This document shows, piece after piece, positions 44,632 through 55,658 of a stretch of 64,000 nt of DNA (position 1 is its first letter; each line of letters opens with the position of its first letter). Position numbers and translations under genes: made by a program. Under the pieces are notes generated by a model. It was not told the origin of the DNA, made no database searches, and saw only the letters and a list, made by a program, of their open reading frames with translations. Source of the DNA: Alopecurus myosuroides (taxonomy: Eukaryota; Streptophyta; Magnoliopsida; Poales; Poaceae); contig CM054060.1 of the NCBI GenBank assembly GCA_028641055.1, forward strand, positions 241,704,833-241,768,832, given 5' to 3'.

Positions 44632-44863
44632 TCCTCCCTTTCTTGAAAGATAAGCCGTCCTCGGCGCTGTTTCTTCTGAAACAAGGAAAATAATGCCAAC
44701 ACAAGTCTCAATTAGTCGGTAATGAATATTTAATATTTTTCAATCACCATCATACCCTTATTTATGAAGGGGTATGGAGCGATCTTAGCCGTTAATGTAT
44801 TTAAGTTTTGTTAGGGGGAGACACCGAAGCGGAAGCCTAAACACATAGCTTAACTTCCTGTCT

Positions 44864-45046
44864 ATGGCAAGGACCTCATTGCAGCGTTTATACACTTCCA
44901 AAAAAAATCTTGAGGACAGGTTCATGCGTAAGGCAAGAAAATTTGAAAAAGGAAATCCAGAAACTTATTCAGTTCACCTAATTCCATCTGAAGTTGCATG
45001 GAACAAACAACAGTTAATGATCAAGATGGACGAAAAACAACGATAA
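44864..45046 (+). CDS. 60-codon ORF of unknown function (copy B)
   Basis: Counterpart of 27217-27399, two residues different. Intact frame. Function not recognised. Confidence 0.35.
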   Translation: MARTSLQRLYTSKKNLEDRFMRKARKFEKGNPETYSVHLIPSEVAWNKQQLMIKMDEKQR

Positions 45047-45132
45047 TGTATATTCATTGAAGGTAAATAATGAAAAATAAATTTGTATAGTGGTTACTAT
45101 TGGATTCAAATGGTGGTTAATATTGGTAATCT

Positions 45133-46805
45133 TTTTTTTTTATGTCCCGGCCTCTGCATCAAATTGATGCATACAGCCGGTTTTTCAGTAATATAAGAAT
45201 CAAAGAAGTACAAAGTAAACAATCATGAGGCCGCATGCCTCGCAACAACAACCCCTCCCCCCCCAAAGACTATCTCTAAACTCATGTCAAAAGATAACAG
45301 CAAAGATACATACACAACTTCTAGACGAAGCCTTCAAGAAGGAAAAGCCACACGTGCGCCGAAGATGACGTGCGCACCATCAACTCCAGCAAGGTAACGA
45401 TGCAAGCGCGTGTCAACTTCGCCCGAGATGTTTCCACCGAAGTGTGTAAACTCGATACCAAATCTTCTACCATCACCACCTCTCCGGCCAACGAATAGCC
45501 AGATACCACTGGAGGAGAAACTGGAGGCCGATGACGTCCCCGCTCTGCCTCTAGCCGTTGTCACACCACCTTCTATCAAACAATTGCAGGCATGACTTGA
45601 CACCGCGGAGAAAAGTCGTGCGTAGCACCTGCCAGGATCAGGCATTTGCCACCGCCGGCAGGCATGACTTGACAACTCCTCTGAAGTCGTCGTGCGTAGC
45701 ACCTACTGCGTCGAATAGAACCCTGTCTCGAAATGGAGGACGCGTCCCATACCGCCGCCAGCCTCAGAACTCTGCAACCACAGAAGAGAACGTCCCATAC
45801 CGCCATCGGCTGTGAATTACGAAGCCAGAGACCATCACCATCTCAATGATCAGCCATCGCATCATCCACATGACCACGAAGACCACCACCGTCGAAGAAG
45901 CCGGGCCGCCGCCCCATCTCCGTACTCCTGCGTTGTCGATGACACCGCAGCGAGAAAATTGCGGCCAGCGCGCCGCCTCTAGACCAGCTGCAAGCAACCA
46001 CACTGCCACGCAGCATCAGCTGCCGACAACGACCTCCTCCCGCTGCAAGCCGTTGCAGATCCTGATCCATAGGTCCGATGACCTGGAGAGTCGAGGCTGC
46101 CACGACATCGGCTCCGCCGCCGCTGGTCCCTCCATCCGGTGAAGACTCAAAAGCGATGCCCGCAAGAGGGAATACGACGCCGGGACGCCGCCATCGCTCG
46201 ACCTTGATGGGATCTGAGGTTTCCCCCGGAGATGCATCTGGAGGTCTGCCGAACGCAGCCCACTCCGGGAGCACGAGCTGCGTCGCCGGGACCCGCCCGC
46301 GTCAGCCAGAGCCGGGCCCATCTGGCCCAGCTCCGATCCCGCTGCCTGAAGGACAAGCAAGGAGGCCATCCGCCACCGACCGTGGCACCGCGCGGCCAGC
46401 CCCCGTCGGAGGGCCAGCAGATGGCGCCATCACGGCCACCAGGCAGCACCGGTAGCCACCGGAGACGCGGGCGACCCCGGCGCCTTGCTGCGCGCAACCA
46501 CGTGCACCGGCGCCCGTCCCAAGGAGCACGCCGGAGCCGCCCCCGTACGCCACGAACGCACCTTGACCCGCCATGGCCGCCGCCGCGGATGGACCCCCTC
46601 GACCCAGCCGAGCACGCAGAAGAACGGAACCGCCCCGCCGCAACCATCACCGGGGCGCGGCCGGCTTTGCCGCCGTCCCCTCCTGCAGCGACGACGCAGA
46701 GGAGCGGCGGGGGGCGCCTGCTGTGGCGGCGGACGCGCAGCCCCCGAGCCGCCGGGCGGCCACGACGCGAGGGAGGTTTAGGGGTAGGGTTCAAAATTTG
46801 TTGCC
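45133..46805 (-). mobile_element. LINE-type non-autonomous retroposon (copy B)
   Basis: Same insertion as 27486-29159, with target duplications AATATTGGTAATCT at 45119-45132 and 46806-46819. Presence in both copies shows that it predates the segmental duplication. Confidence 0.85.
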
Positions 46806-46819
46806 AATATTGGTAATCT

Positions 46820-47745
46820 AACCAATGAATAAAATTAAGATCCAGTATGGCTTTCTCAATCGCTTTGAAGACTTACGAGTGCATGAAGAAAAAGGACAAA
46901 AAAAATTCTTATAAAGTTACTTGTCTGCTCTAGTTTTCAAAGGATATCCATGAAAAAGAGTTGTGCAAAGACGAAAACATTTGGCTGAGGAAATAGTAGA
47001 TGACCGGATTTTTCAAGATAAGTGTTTTTTGTTTATTTCCTCAACATTGTTTCGAGTAGCTTTCAAAAAGGAAGGAAACAGTGTGAAACTACAACACTGA
47101 TTATTAGGAAGTGGGGTCTAGCATCCCCTGTACCTTGACCAATCTTCACGACATTAACAGCCAAGATATCAACCTCTCTAGGAACTGAGCACGGAGGTCC
47201 GGTAACATCGATTACTGGTCGTTCACAAGCAGTGCTGATGGTATTATGCCCAGAACTCCATGGACACACTCAAGCACACAAATAAATCTCCGCAAGTTCC
47301 CAATAAGTTCAGTACTTCGTGGGTTTCAGCATAAAGCAACAGTTATATTTTGATATATTAATGTGCAAAGCACAGTATAATCAGATATTATAAAATGTAT
47401 TCAACCAAATACTTCTTTTATGTTTCCACACACTGAATTTTAGTGCAACCAATAAACATATGCTACTTTATAGTACTTTGAAATAATACTTTGTATTAGA
47501 TAATAGGAACTAATTAAGCATGGCACCATACAAGGATAGTAATAGTTCGGAATCTCTAATATTAGTCCAACGATTGCAAGTGGAGTACATGTTTATCTTA
47601 AAGTATTACTCAAGGTAATTCTTAAGTAGATCCAGCGTCCTCCTATCTTATCCAGAGCTTCGGCACTACATCGTAATGGCTCATCTGATTCCGGAAGCAT
47701 TTGAAGGTTGCTGCTATACAGCTGTAGGCATATCGGTCTTGCGTA
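46820..47745. other. Low-feature stretch with a short minus-strand frame (copy B)
   Basis: Counterpart of 29174-30102. The minus-strand frame 47063-47269 (68 codons) keeps its length with two residue changes. No other feature. Confidence 0.3.
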
Positions 47746-48423
47746 GGGCGTCTCCAATGGTTATGTTTTACGGAGGACATAAGGTGGGTCCAACCCTATT
47801 TGCTATAGCAATGTGAAATCCCTCCAATATTTAAGAATATAGAAGGACTTTAAGCTGGGACCCACACGGTATTATTTTGGTTGCATGCAAACTGCTCATC
47901 TGGATGGATATCCCCTTGCATGCAAACTGATGTGTCAGAAAGTAGTTTTCTATTGTGTGTGGCCAGACCATAAGGGCGTCTCCAATGTGAAAATAGTCAT
48001 TGTGGTCGACCATAGCTGAAAATATACATTGTGGCCACAGGTCTTAAGCCAAAAAATCTTATGGTCGCCCTTACCGTTATGGTCCGGCCACGAGCAATAG
48101 AAAACTACTTTCTGACACAGCAGTTTGCATGCAAGTGGAGGTCCATCGAGATGAGCAGTTTGCATGCAAGCAAAATAATACCGTGTGAGTCCCAGCTTAA
48201 AGCCCTTCTATATTCTTAAACATTGGATGGATTTCACATTGCTATAGCAAATAGGGTTGGACTCACCTTATGGCCTCCGTAAAACATAACATTGGAGACG
48301 CCCTAACGGTAAGGGCGACCACAAGATTTTCTGGCTTAAGACCTGTGGCCATAATGTATATTTTTAGCTATGGCCGACCACAATGGCTTAAGACCCAGTC
48401 TTATTTTCACATTGGAGACGCCC
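47746..48423. mobile_element. Tourist-like MITE interrupted by its own family (copy B)
   Basis: Same arrangement as 30103-30786. A short internal deletion removes the AGACTGGGGTCTTAAGC part near 47998. Confidence 0.85.
47974..48303. mobile_element. Inner Tourist-like MITE (copy B)
   Basis: 330 bp, flanked by TAA at 47971-47973 and 48304-48306, which confirms the 3-bp duplication. Confidence 0.9.
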
Positions 48424-48471
48424 TTATGTTGATTTCTTGCCCGTGGCTTGATTTGATTCTGCTCCTCAGGA

Positions 48472-48943
48472 TCACTCCAGGTCGGATCTCTGAGCCAGCG
48501 TAACCATCGCATGGTGGCCCAGTCGGTCCCAAAATTTCATGTACAAGGCGGTGGCTAAGGAGGTCATTCCCAACTCCTCTGCACCGACGATATATTGTCG
48601 AGATCCCCCATGTGTTCCTCCACTCCCACATGGTCCTTTGTCATGGAAACAAGCCGGCGGTTCTTGTCCTGGCTGTCAGGTTGTGTGCAGCCTGAAATAT
48701 AGTAGCCGTACAAGTCGCGCCGCTAGCTGATCTGTTGTGCCCGCAGCTTGACGATAGGGATTTCGGTGGAAACTTGGCGGTGAGACCACCATCTAAGCTC
48801 TGTGGGCTAAAGTCGCCGGACTCAAGGGAGGACGATGATGGGGTACCAAGAGATCGACACTTGCCATGTCGATGGAGCTGATCGGCGGTTACTTCCTGAC
48901 CATGGTGGATAGGAGAGGCAACATGGTCAGGGATGGAGGACAC
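48472..48943 (-). pseudogene. NLR (NB-ARC) fragment (copy B)
   Basis: Counterpart of 30835-31299. The P-loop now reads GAEELGMTSLA, so the Walker A lysine is replaced by methionine. A frameshift separates the P-loop part from the upstream Ser-rich frame (48641-48943). Confidence 0.6.
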
Positions 48944-49399
48944 GACGCATCAAATGTGGTGGCGGCGAGGTGGGGGGATCAGAGTTGGCTGGTGCATCGA
49001 CATCGCTGGGAGGAATCCATCCACGTGGGGATTTTTCTTGTTGAGCTGTGTGGGAAGAATGTATTCGTGGGCGTGGTGTGGGGACGTGGCATGGGGGAGG
49101 CGGCACAACGAGCGGTAGGGAAGCAAAGTCCGCCGGAGCTGCGGGCGGTTTTGCGGCGTACATATGAGAGGAGGGAGAGTAGGTATGGTTTGACCAGATC
49201 GTGCTATCCTGAGTTCCAGGATGCGGTTTTCCTTCGTGAAGGGAACCAATGACGCGGGCGCGGACGCGGGCGGAAGCTTGGTTTTCTTCCGGTTCATTTT
49301 AGCGGGGTATTCTTTCCTTTTAGCGGGGTATTCTTTCCTTGAAGGGCGTATGACGTAACGCAATCACGGACGCCACCGACCCAACTTTAATAGATAAGA

Positions 49400-50620
49400 C
49401 TAGTAAGGTGCCCGTGCGTTGCAACGGGTTACATATAAGAAATAATAAACAAAATGGGAATCTGAGAATTGGAACTTGGTTCATACACACAATTATTTAC
49501 GTAATAAATTGAAAACGTATTTTTTCTACCGATTCGACGGCAAAGACTACAAATAATATTTTCTTCCATAGTAAGTGACACAACTATGATATGAGGTACA
49601 AACTTTTACACAATACTTTTAGTAAATGTAGGAACTGGAATCCGAAATAAATATCCTACACCACTTTGAGAAGCTAATTGGCACACGATTTTTTTTTGTG
49701 GAACTCAAAGCATAAACTGAATATGTATCTTTTATCTTGGTTTGCACATATATAGGTGAGGACATTTTCCATCAATTTTTGTACTCATACACCAACAGGA
49801 ACAAAAAAAAAAATGCTAACGACATGTAGAATATGGCATCATCTGGACAAACATATAGAATGTAGACGTGGTTCAACGTAGTTGATGATAAACTATCAGA
49901 AAGTATTATCAAATTAGGATCATATCATCAACTTTGAATTGCAAGAACAAATGCAAACTAACTTGCTTTTGAATATTTTTATGCTTTGCCCAAAAACAAA
50001 TTATATTTCTAACTGCTGCATTCCTAGCTAGCAGTACACATTGTTCCAGCTGGGACGTGTCACGGAATAAATTCCATGCACATCCAATTGATGCTCCTTT
50101 GGAGTCTCTAATCTCCTCAAAGTACTATTCAATTTGCTATTGAAGAATCTCTATTTCAGGACTGAGCAGAAATGCAGAATATACATGCAATAGTCAGACA
50201 CTTACATCTTTTACTAATGTCTGCTTTTTTGGGTGGCCATCCACAAAAAATATAACATACTTAGTTTTTTCTTCAAAACACGTATGATTGATTTGGTGGA
50301 GGTCTGAACAACTTCGAAGCTAGACCTGTAAAAGTATGAAGTGGAATAAACCTAGCTTCTTTAATATTGTTGTAAATTCCCTCAAGGAAGATACAGTAGA
50401 TCATTAGTCCACGATTAACTGTAACCTAGTATGAGGAGATCCTTACGCAAGCCAGGCGTGAGCACCACGATATGCGCGGCCATCTTCACTATATATACCA
50501 AACGGAGTGAAAACCATCTCGATCGCATCATATGTCGATCTGCTTGGTCACCTCTCCTTATTATTAGAACGGGGCCGTGTGGGCACGTCAACATTCACAT
50601 CTCCTCTTGCACCGCCAGCA
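49400..50620 (-). mobile_element. Helitron 3' end and adjoining body (copy B)
   Basis: Counterpart of 31755 onward, with the same hairpin and CTAG terminus (49400-49403). Relative to copy A, 196 bp are missing after 49910. The body is then interrupted by the CACTA-derived DNA at 50621. Confidence 0.55.
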
Positions 50621-50648
50621 CCAAGCACAATGGAACCGGATGTGATAC

Positions 50649-50808
50649 AAACCGGTTCTAAAGGGTCTGTCCCCTGGGCCCCACCCATGCAGCAAATGGC
50701 CCGCAAGGCCTTTAGGACCGGTTTGTAACACAAACCGGTCCTAAAGGCCTTGCGGGCCATTTGCTGCAGGGAGGGGGGCCCAGGGACAGACCCTTTAGAA
50801 CCGGTTTG
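50649..50808. repeat. Long perfect-looking hairpin with 3-base loop
   Basis: Arms 50649-50726 and 50730-50808 are nearly complementary along about 78 bases, covering AACCGGTTCTAAAGGGTCTG and CCCGCAAGGCCTTTAGGACC. The arms carry the subterminal repeat unit of the CACTA family. Confidence 0.88.
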
Positions 50809-51421
50809 GATCACAAACCGGTTCTACAGATTTTCTCTTTTTTTGCAGCAACTGCTGGTCCCGCTGTCATATCCTTTAGAACCGGTTTGTAACACAAACC
50901 GGTGCTAAATCCCTCCCCTAAACCCTACATACCACCCCGAGCTCAGCTCCATTTTTTCCAGCTCGAGCTCAACTTCATTTTTGCTCTCTCCTTCCTCCTG
51001 TGAGATCTAATCCATCCCCATTTTTCTCCACCATTTGTCAAGATTGTTGGTACCCATCGGTTCTACGGTTAGCATCAACATTCCCTCTTCCGGCATTGCA
51101 AGTTTTGCTCGTTTTCTTGCTCATTTCATTTTTGTTGTGCTAGCTAGGTGTTTGATGAAATGCCTAAGCTAGAATTTGTTATTCATTTTGTTATGTATAC
51201 AAATTGATGCAATTTGAGCTCAAAATTAATTATGATTTGTGGGTTTTTTAGTGTCGCGCGCCTTGTCCCCTTCCTCACTGCCGTCGATCGCCCCATCACC
51301 GACACAACCTTGGTGAGCCTATTGTTTTTATTTACCAAAACAAATTTTGATTTGTATGATTTACGTATTTACTTGTATATAATTTTCTTATTGTGTAAGA
51401 TTTTTTTATATACATAGCGCC

Positions 51422-51893
51422 ATGGTTTTGATATCCGTCCCCGTTGGCCCTCGTCCAGTCTATGATTCGGATGTGGTATATTATCTTTTTTCACTACATA
51501 TTTTCATTTCCTGATTATACGACAATTACTTACGCCGACCAACTTGACATAGATATTTTTATCTAGGAGGTAGTGGAACCGAAAATGCCAATCGACACTA
51601 TTGTTGAGAAGTTATACTTAGTTGAACAAGAAAATGTTGGCTTGAAAGAAAGATTGAAAAAAACTGAAGAAATGTTGGAAAAAACTGAAAGAGAGAAGAA
51701 GACCTTGGAAAAGGTTCTTGCCGGTGTCGTCGATGGTCACAAGAGCGAGATAGACGCAATGCGCCTGAAGATTAGAAAGATTATGAAATATGCAATTAGT
51801 AAAGAGGCTTGGTATCATTATGCCGTCGGGTCAATTGTTACCTTTGTTGCGATTTTGATCGCATTTGTTGTTGTTTTTAAATGCATTAATTAG
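51422..51893 (+). CDS. CACTA-associated small coiled-coil membrane protein (two exons)
   Basis: Exon 51422-51475 (ATG, 18 codons) ends at donor GTATAT. Exon 51567-51893 follows acceptor TTATCTAG in phase and ends TAG, giving 126 residues. An earlier untranslated exon probably ends at the donor near 51313. Residues around 30-85 form a Lys/Glu-rich coiled coil (KERLKKTEEMLEKTEREKKT). The C-terminus has one strong membrane segment (YAVGSIVTFVAILIAFVVVF). Similar small proteins accompany grass CACTA elements. Their role is unknown. Confidence 0.65.
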
Positions 51894-52059
51894 AGAGAGT
51901 TTTTATGGATGGTTTCAGTGTGTATTTTTCTGAGAACTATATATGTATGGTCACTATACGCTAGTTTGGTATTAACGTGTGATGAACTTTTTGTATTAAT
52001 TAATTAATTTAGTCATGATGATTTAGCATAATGGTTGTTGATAAATTTATATAATGCAG

Positions 52060-52470
52060 ATGAACCGGCAATGGATGTACAGTGATCGACGTCGTCCCGA
52101 ATTCCTTAATGGACGAGCAATCTTTCACTCAAGCACACTACACAGTTCTAGTTAATTCCAGCTTGGCGGCTCCATATATCCAGGAACACACGGATATTTT
52201 ACGCTCGGAATACCCGGAGCAACCTGAAGATTTCATTGCTAAAGAACACGCGAAGACTTTCGGCGGTTGGTTGCAAAGACGTCTCATTAATGACAACATT
52301 GTTGAAGATGAGCTATACTTGTTGGCCAAGTAACCATCTTCGACCGTATTGACGTTTAAAGGGTACGAGATAAATGGTAACATATTTTACACGGCAGACC
52401 AAGATAAAAAGAGCACCAACCAAAACAGTGGCGTCCGGTTTGATGCAAAAGACGACGACGAGGAGTAGTG
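52060..52470 (+). pseudogene. TNP2 transposase, internally deleted and frameshifted
   Basis: After an acceptor (AATGCAG) the frame reads MNRQWMYSDRRRPEFLNG, the start of the transposase-associated domain of CACTA TNP2 proteins. Near 52111 it jumps, in another frame, to DEQSFTQAHYTVLVNSSLAA and EHAKTFGGWLQRRL (DUF4218/DUF4216 region). A stop (TAA, 52334-52336) replaces the glycine expected before PSSTV. The C-terminal stretch FKGYEINGNIFYT...STNQNSGVRFDA then ends at 52470. The whole catalytic RNase-H-like centre is missing. Polyadenylation-like AATAAAAG motifs follow at about 52491 and 52552. Confidence 0.85.
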
Positions 52471-52770
52471 TTCGTCAGTTTTCTCTTTTTTAATAAAAGA
52501 ATTTGTATTCCGGCGATACTGCGGCGCGCTAGCGCGTCTGTTTTCTGTTTTTAATAAAAGTAACCTTCTGTTTTCCATATTTTCCATGTTTTATAAATCA
52601 ATGTAAAAGAAAACAGGGAAGTGAAACAAAAAAGAAAAATAAAAGAAGAAAAATCTACATGTATGGTATCTCGCTAAATCAATCTATATATATGTATCCA
52701 CGATATATATGCTCGATGTGTCACTTGCGCTCTCACTTCTCGTTGCCTTACTCATTACCCACCCTAACTT

Positions 52771-52939
52771 ACCACAGGCGCATAAACTCCAAAATGCGCC
52801 TGGGGTAACTTTACCGCAGGCGCACAGTGGACAAATGCGCCTGGGATAAGAGTAGTACCGCAGGCGCACAGTGGACAGATGCGCCTGGGATAAGAGCAGT
52901 ACCGCAGGCGCATATGGTGTAGTGTGCGCCTGGGGTAAG
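52771..52939. repeat. GCAGGCGCA/TGCGCCTG palindromic repeats
   Basis: About four units of 45-50 bp, each with GCAGGCGCA followed by TGCGCCTGGG. This is a different subterminal-repeat type from the ACCGGTT repeats nearby, and may mark the edge of a second DNA transposon. Confidence 0.75.
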
Positions 52940-53129
52940 TGATCAGATTTTTCCCATTCTACACCATATTTTATATCTTTGTTTCTGATTTTAGAACACA
53001 ATCATATCACATTCATAACATAGAGTCTTACGATCACACATAACACAAACATAAGTCTCACAATACTAAGATATCCATTAATTACATACTAAGATATCCA
53101 TTACATGCATATATATCGAACGCATACAT

Positions 53130-53828
53130 CTATGGCTCCGTCGAGTAGATGCGGAACAACTCGTAGGAGACGTATGCATCTATGGCTGCATACTTGACGT
53201 TCGTCAAGTCCAGTGGGGTCTTCTCCCAATACCAGTGATTCCTCGAGGGGAAACCAGACTTCATGGTTTCGTAGCCCTCGTGGATGAAGGCAGTTGCCAT
53301 GCGAGCCATCCCGGTCTTTGCCCCGTTCAAATGGATAAGATCCTGAAGATCAATGTAGTGATCTTCAGGTATCACAATAGCCAAGCGCATCAACTTCGGA
53401 CGGTCTTGAGTGATGTCAACGCTGCAAAAGTCATATCCCTTGTTGACAAGAAAATCAACAAGTGCCGGAGAATGCTTTGAACTACTGCAACAACAAAAAT
53501 TTGATACGTGTTAGATATGTTGCAACACATGTATTCTTCACATGCAACAAACAAATAGAAGATGCAAGATTGTACGTGTGCATTACCTTGACCATTGGAA
53601 GACCAAAACGGCCTCCTTGAACGCAATCTGGATGACGGCAACATCCCGTTAATCCGCCGTATACTCCAGATCAAGCCCGAAGAACCGGTGTTCATCGGGA
53701 GAGTTGAAATAGAGATTGGTCAAATGCGCAAGAGCACCGGGGAGCCTCTCGCAACTGTTGGTGTAGCAAACCTCGAGATGCTTGCCGCATGGTGTGGGAC
53801 CACGGTATACCTCCCAAACTTCAGCCAT
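53130..53828 (-). pseudogene. WRN-like 3'-5' exonuclease gene with premature stop
   Basis: Exon 1 (53828-53587) starts MAEVWEVYRGPTP and contains FFGLDLEYTAD, the DEDD motif I with Asp and Glu. Donor GTAATG and acceptor TTGTTGCAG join it in phase to exon 2 (53484-53130). Exon 2 has FCSVDITQDRPKL (motif II) and YAAIDAYVSYEL (motif III, Tyr and Asp of DEDDy). Total length is about 198 codons. Codon 60 is TAA (53651-53649), immediately after motif I, so the product is truncated unless read through. These enzymes degrade nucleic acid from 3' ends. Its position between CACTA repeats, 150 bp from a CACTA terminus, suggests capture. A purine-rich leader precedes the ATG. Confidence 0.82.
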
Positions 53829-53974
53829 GGTGTGCTTGGTGGAGGAAGATCAAGAGAGGAAGAAGAGAAGACAGAGGAAGAAGAGAATACAGAGAAGAAA
53901 CAGAGAGACTCGCGATCGGGCCGGTGCGAACTGTAGCAATAAAACCGCCGCGCGCGGGAGGCGAGCAGTTGGTA

Positions 53975-54150
53975 CAGAGACCCTTTAGCACCGGTTGTTA
54001 ACACAAACCGGTGCTAAAGGTCTGTACAGGGCGCGCAGTCTGAATGTGGCCCCAAGTACAGACCTCTAGCACCGGTTTGTGTTAACAACCGGTGCTAAAG
54101 ACCCTTTCGCACCGGTTGTTAACACAAACCGGTGCTAAAGGTCTGTAGTG
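53975..54150. repeat. CACTA subterminal palindromes and right terminus
   Basis: Three palindromic units of the type TTTAGCACCGGTTGTTAACA with complements lead to the terminus GGTCTGTAGTG at 54150 (CACTACAGACC on the minus strand). The next bases GGG could be one copy of the 3-bp target duplication. Confidence 0.85.
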
Positions 54151-54547
54151 GGGCGATATCTCCAGGACTTGTGAAATTTTTCGCTCATTCTTCTTTCGCG
54201 CGTCTTCTCTCCTTCGCACGTACGGCGAAGCCCTGCTCCGCCCGCGCCTCCGTCCGCCTCGTCGCCGTCCGCCTCGCCGCCCCGGACGCGCCCCGACGTC
54301 GCGCGCTGCCCTCTGCCTCTGTCGCCGTCGCCGCCGCTGCCCTTTGCCTCCGTCGCCGTCGATCCCCCGCGGCCCCGCCTCCGTCGCGCCGTCGCCGTCC
54401 GCCTCCGTCGCCCCGCTTCCGCCTCCGCGGCCTCCGCCTCCGCCGTCCCGCCTCCGTCCCGTCTCCGTCTCCACCGCCCTGCCACCGCCCCGTCGATCGC
54501 CTCTCGCCCCTCGCCGTCGCCCCGTCGCCCTCTGTACGAGTAGCTAG
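54151..54547 (+). other. Probable non-coding first exon and promoter-proximal GC block
   Basis: Strongly GC-rich with many CCGTCGCCG phrases, ending at a good donor (TAG|GTAAGA, 54548). Position and splice signal fit a 5' untranslated exon of the transposase-type gene downstream. Open frames in both strands are compositional. Confidence 0.4.
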
Positions 54548-54579
54548 GTAAGATTTATTTTTGTTTTTACAATTTTGTT

Positions 54580-54890
54580 TAGTGTTAGAATTTTTAGAGT
54601 TAGTGTTAGAATTTTTAGAGTTAGTGTTAGTGTTAGTGTTAGAAATTTTTAGAGTTAGTGTTAGATTTTATTTAGAGTTAGTGTTAGTGTTAGAAAATTT
54701 TAGAGTTAGTGTTATATTTTTTTAGAGTTAGTGTTAGTGTTAGAAATTTTTAGAGTTAGTGTTAGATTTTTTTTAGTGCTTTAATTTGTTTTTACAATTT
54801 TGTTTAGTGTTAGAATTTTTGTGTTAGAATTTTGTGTTAGAAGTTAGTGTGTTAGAAAATTTCACTAAGTTAGTGTTAGAAAATTTCAGA
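54580..54890 (+). repeat. Simple-sequence repeat GTTAGTGTTAGAATTTTTAGA
   Basis: Imperfect repeats of AGAGTTAGTGTTAGA and AATTTTTAGAG fill this intron-like stretch. Confidence 0.85.
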
Positions 54891-55001
54891 AAGTTAAAAT
54901 AATTTCACTAAGTTAAAAAATTACCATCTTGTTCCTGTTTAACTTTCATCTTATTTCTGTCATATTTCTCAGTTAGAAACACTAAGGTATTTTACTTAAT
55001 T

Positions 55002-55421
55002 ATGGAATATTTACTTAGTCCGGGCATGTTTTTAGTTCATGTCTATGTTGAACCCGCCGGGCGATGTCCGGGACTGGCCCCGCCAGGCTGGCACTGGGAG
55101 CTCCTTAGTACCGGGGCACGCGGCTTGGTGAGAAATCCGGGTGACGTGGTCGACCCGGATATTCTTTGGGGGCCATCGCGTGGGCCACGCTCGGTGCGGA
55201 GAGAGCCGGCCCCTGAGGAGGTGGTACAACAGCGTATCAGGGAGGAGGACGAGCACGTCCGTCGCTACATGTACTTGCTCGATAGGCAGTATAGCAGCAG
55301 TTGGTCGATTATTCGGAGGGTTCCTTACCACGTGAGCTATGACCCTATGAGGGTTCCTTATCTATGGATACGTAGCACCCGTGACTCAGCACCCCGCGGC
55401 TTAGAAATCGGTCGGAGTTAA
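55002..55421 (+). CDS. CACTA-associated ORF of unknown function (139 codons)
   Basis: Reads GRCPGLAPPGWHWELLSTGA early, EEVVQQRIREEDEHVRRY in the middle and a Tyr/Trp-rich end (YDPMRVPYLWIRS). Proteins of this pattern accompany CACTA transposase genes in grasses. The start is non-canonical: the first ATG in frame is at 55002. No enzymatic motif. It may be a separate gene or a 5' exon of the gene that follows. Confidence 0.55.
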   Translation: MEYLLSPGMFLVHVYVEPAGRCPGLAPPGWHWELLSTGARGLVRNPGDVVDPDILWGPSRGPRSVRREPAPEEVVQQRIREEDEHVRRYMYLLDRQYSSSWSIIRRVPYHVSYDPMRVPYLWIRSTRDSAPRGLEIGRS

Positions 55422-55658
55422 TTATTTTGAGAGATGTCACGAGACTATGTATAAGTGATATTATTCGATCGTGATGTATTAGGGTTAAAAAAATTAACCC
55501 GAGCTATGTAACTCTTGGTGTGTCCAGAACTATTATTTCATTAATATGTCCAGAACTATTATTTTATTACTGTCCGATGAAATAATTTCGCCAAGTGCCC
55601 GATGAAAATTTCGCTAAGTGTTCTTCATTTTATAAATTTTACTAGCAGGTGTTGAGCT

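Larger units (their letters stand above)
38896..44687 (-). mobile_element. Gypsy-type element with gag and a long unknown ORF, no pol
   Basis: Minus-strand order is LTR (44631-43761), primer site, leader, gag, second ORF, purine tract (39781-39769), LTR (39768-38896). Beyond the right LTR the sequence does not leave the element: the purine tract and about 43 bp of interior follow again (44632-44687). The right LTR is thus flanked by interior on both sides. No protease, reverse transcriptase or integrase is present. A Helitron lies in the leader. Confidence 0.88.

Noticed and set aside
50621..50640. CACCAAGCACAATGG as the left CACTA terminus
   Set aside because: It does not match CACTACAGACC at 54150, and no 3-bp target duplication matches at 60100.
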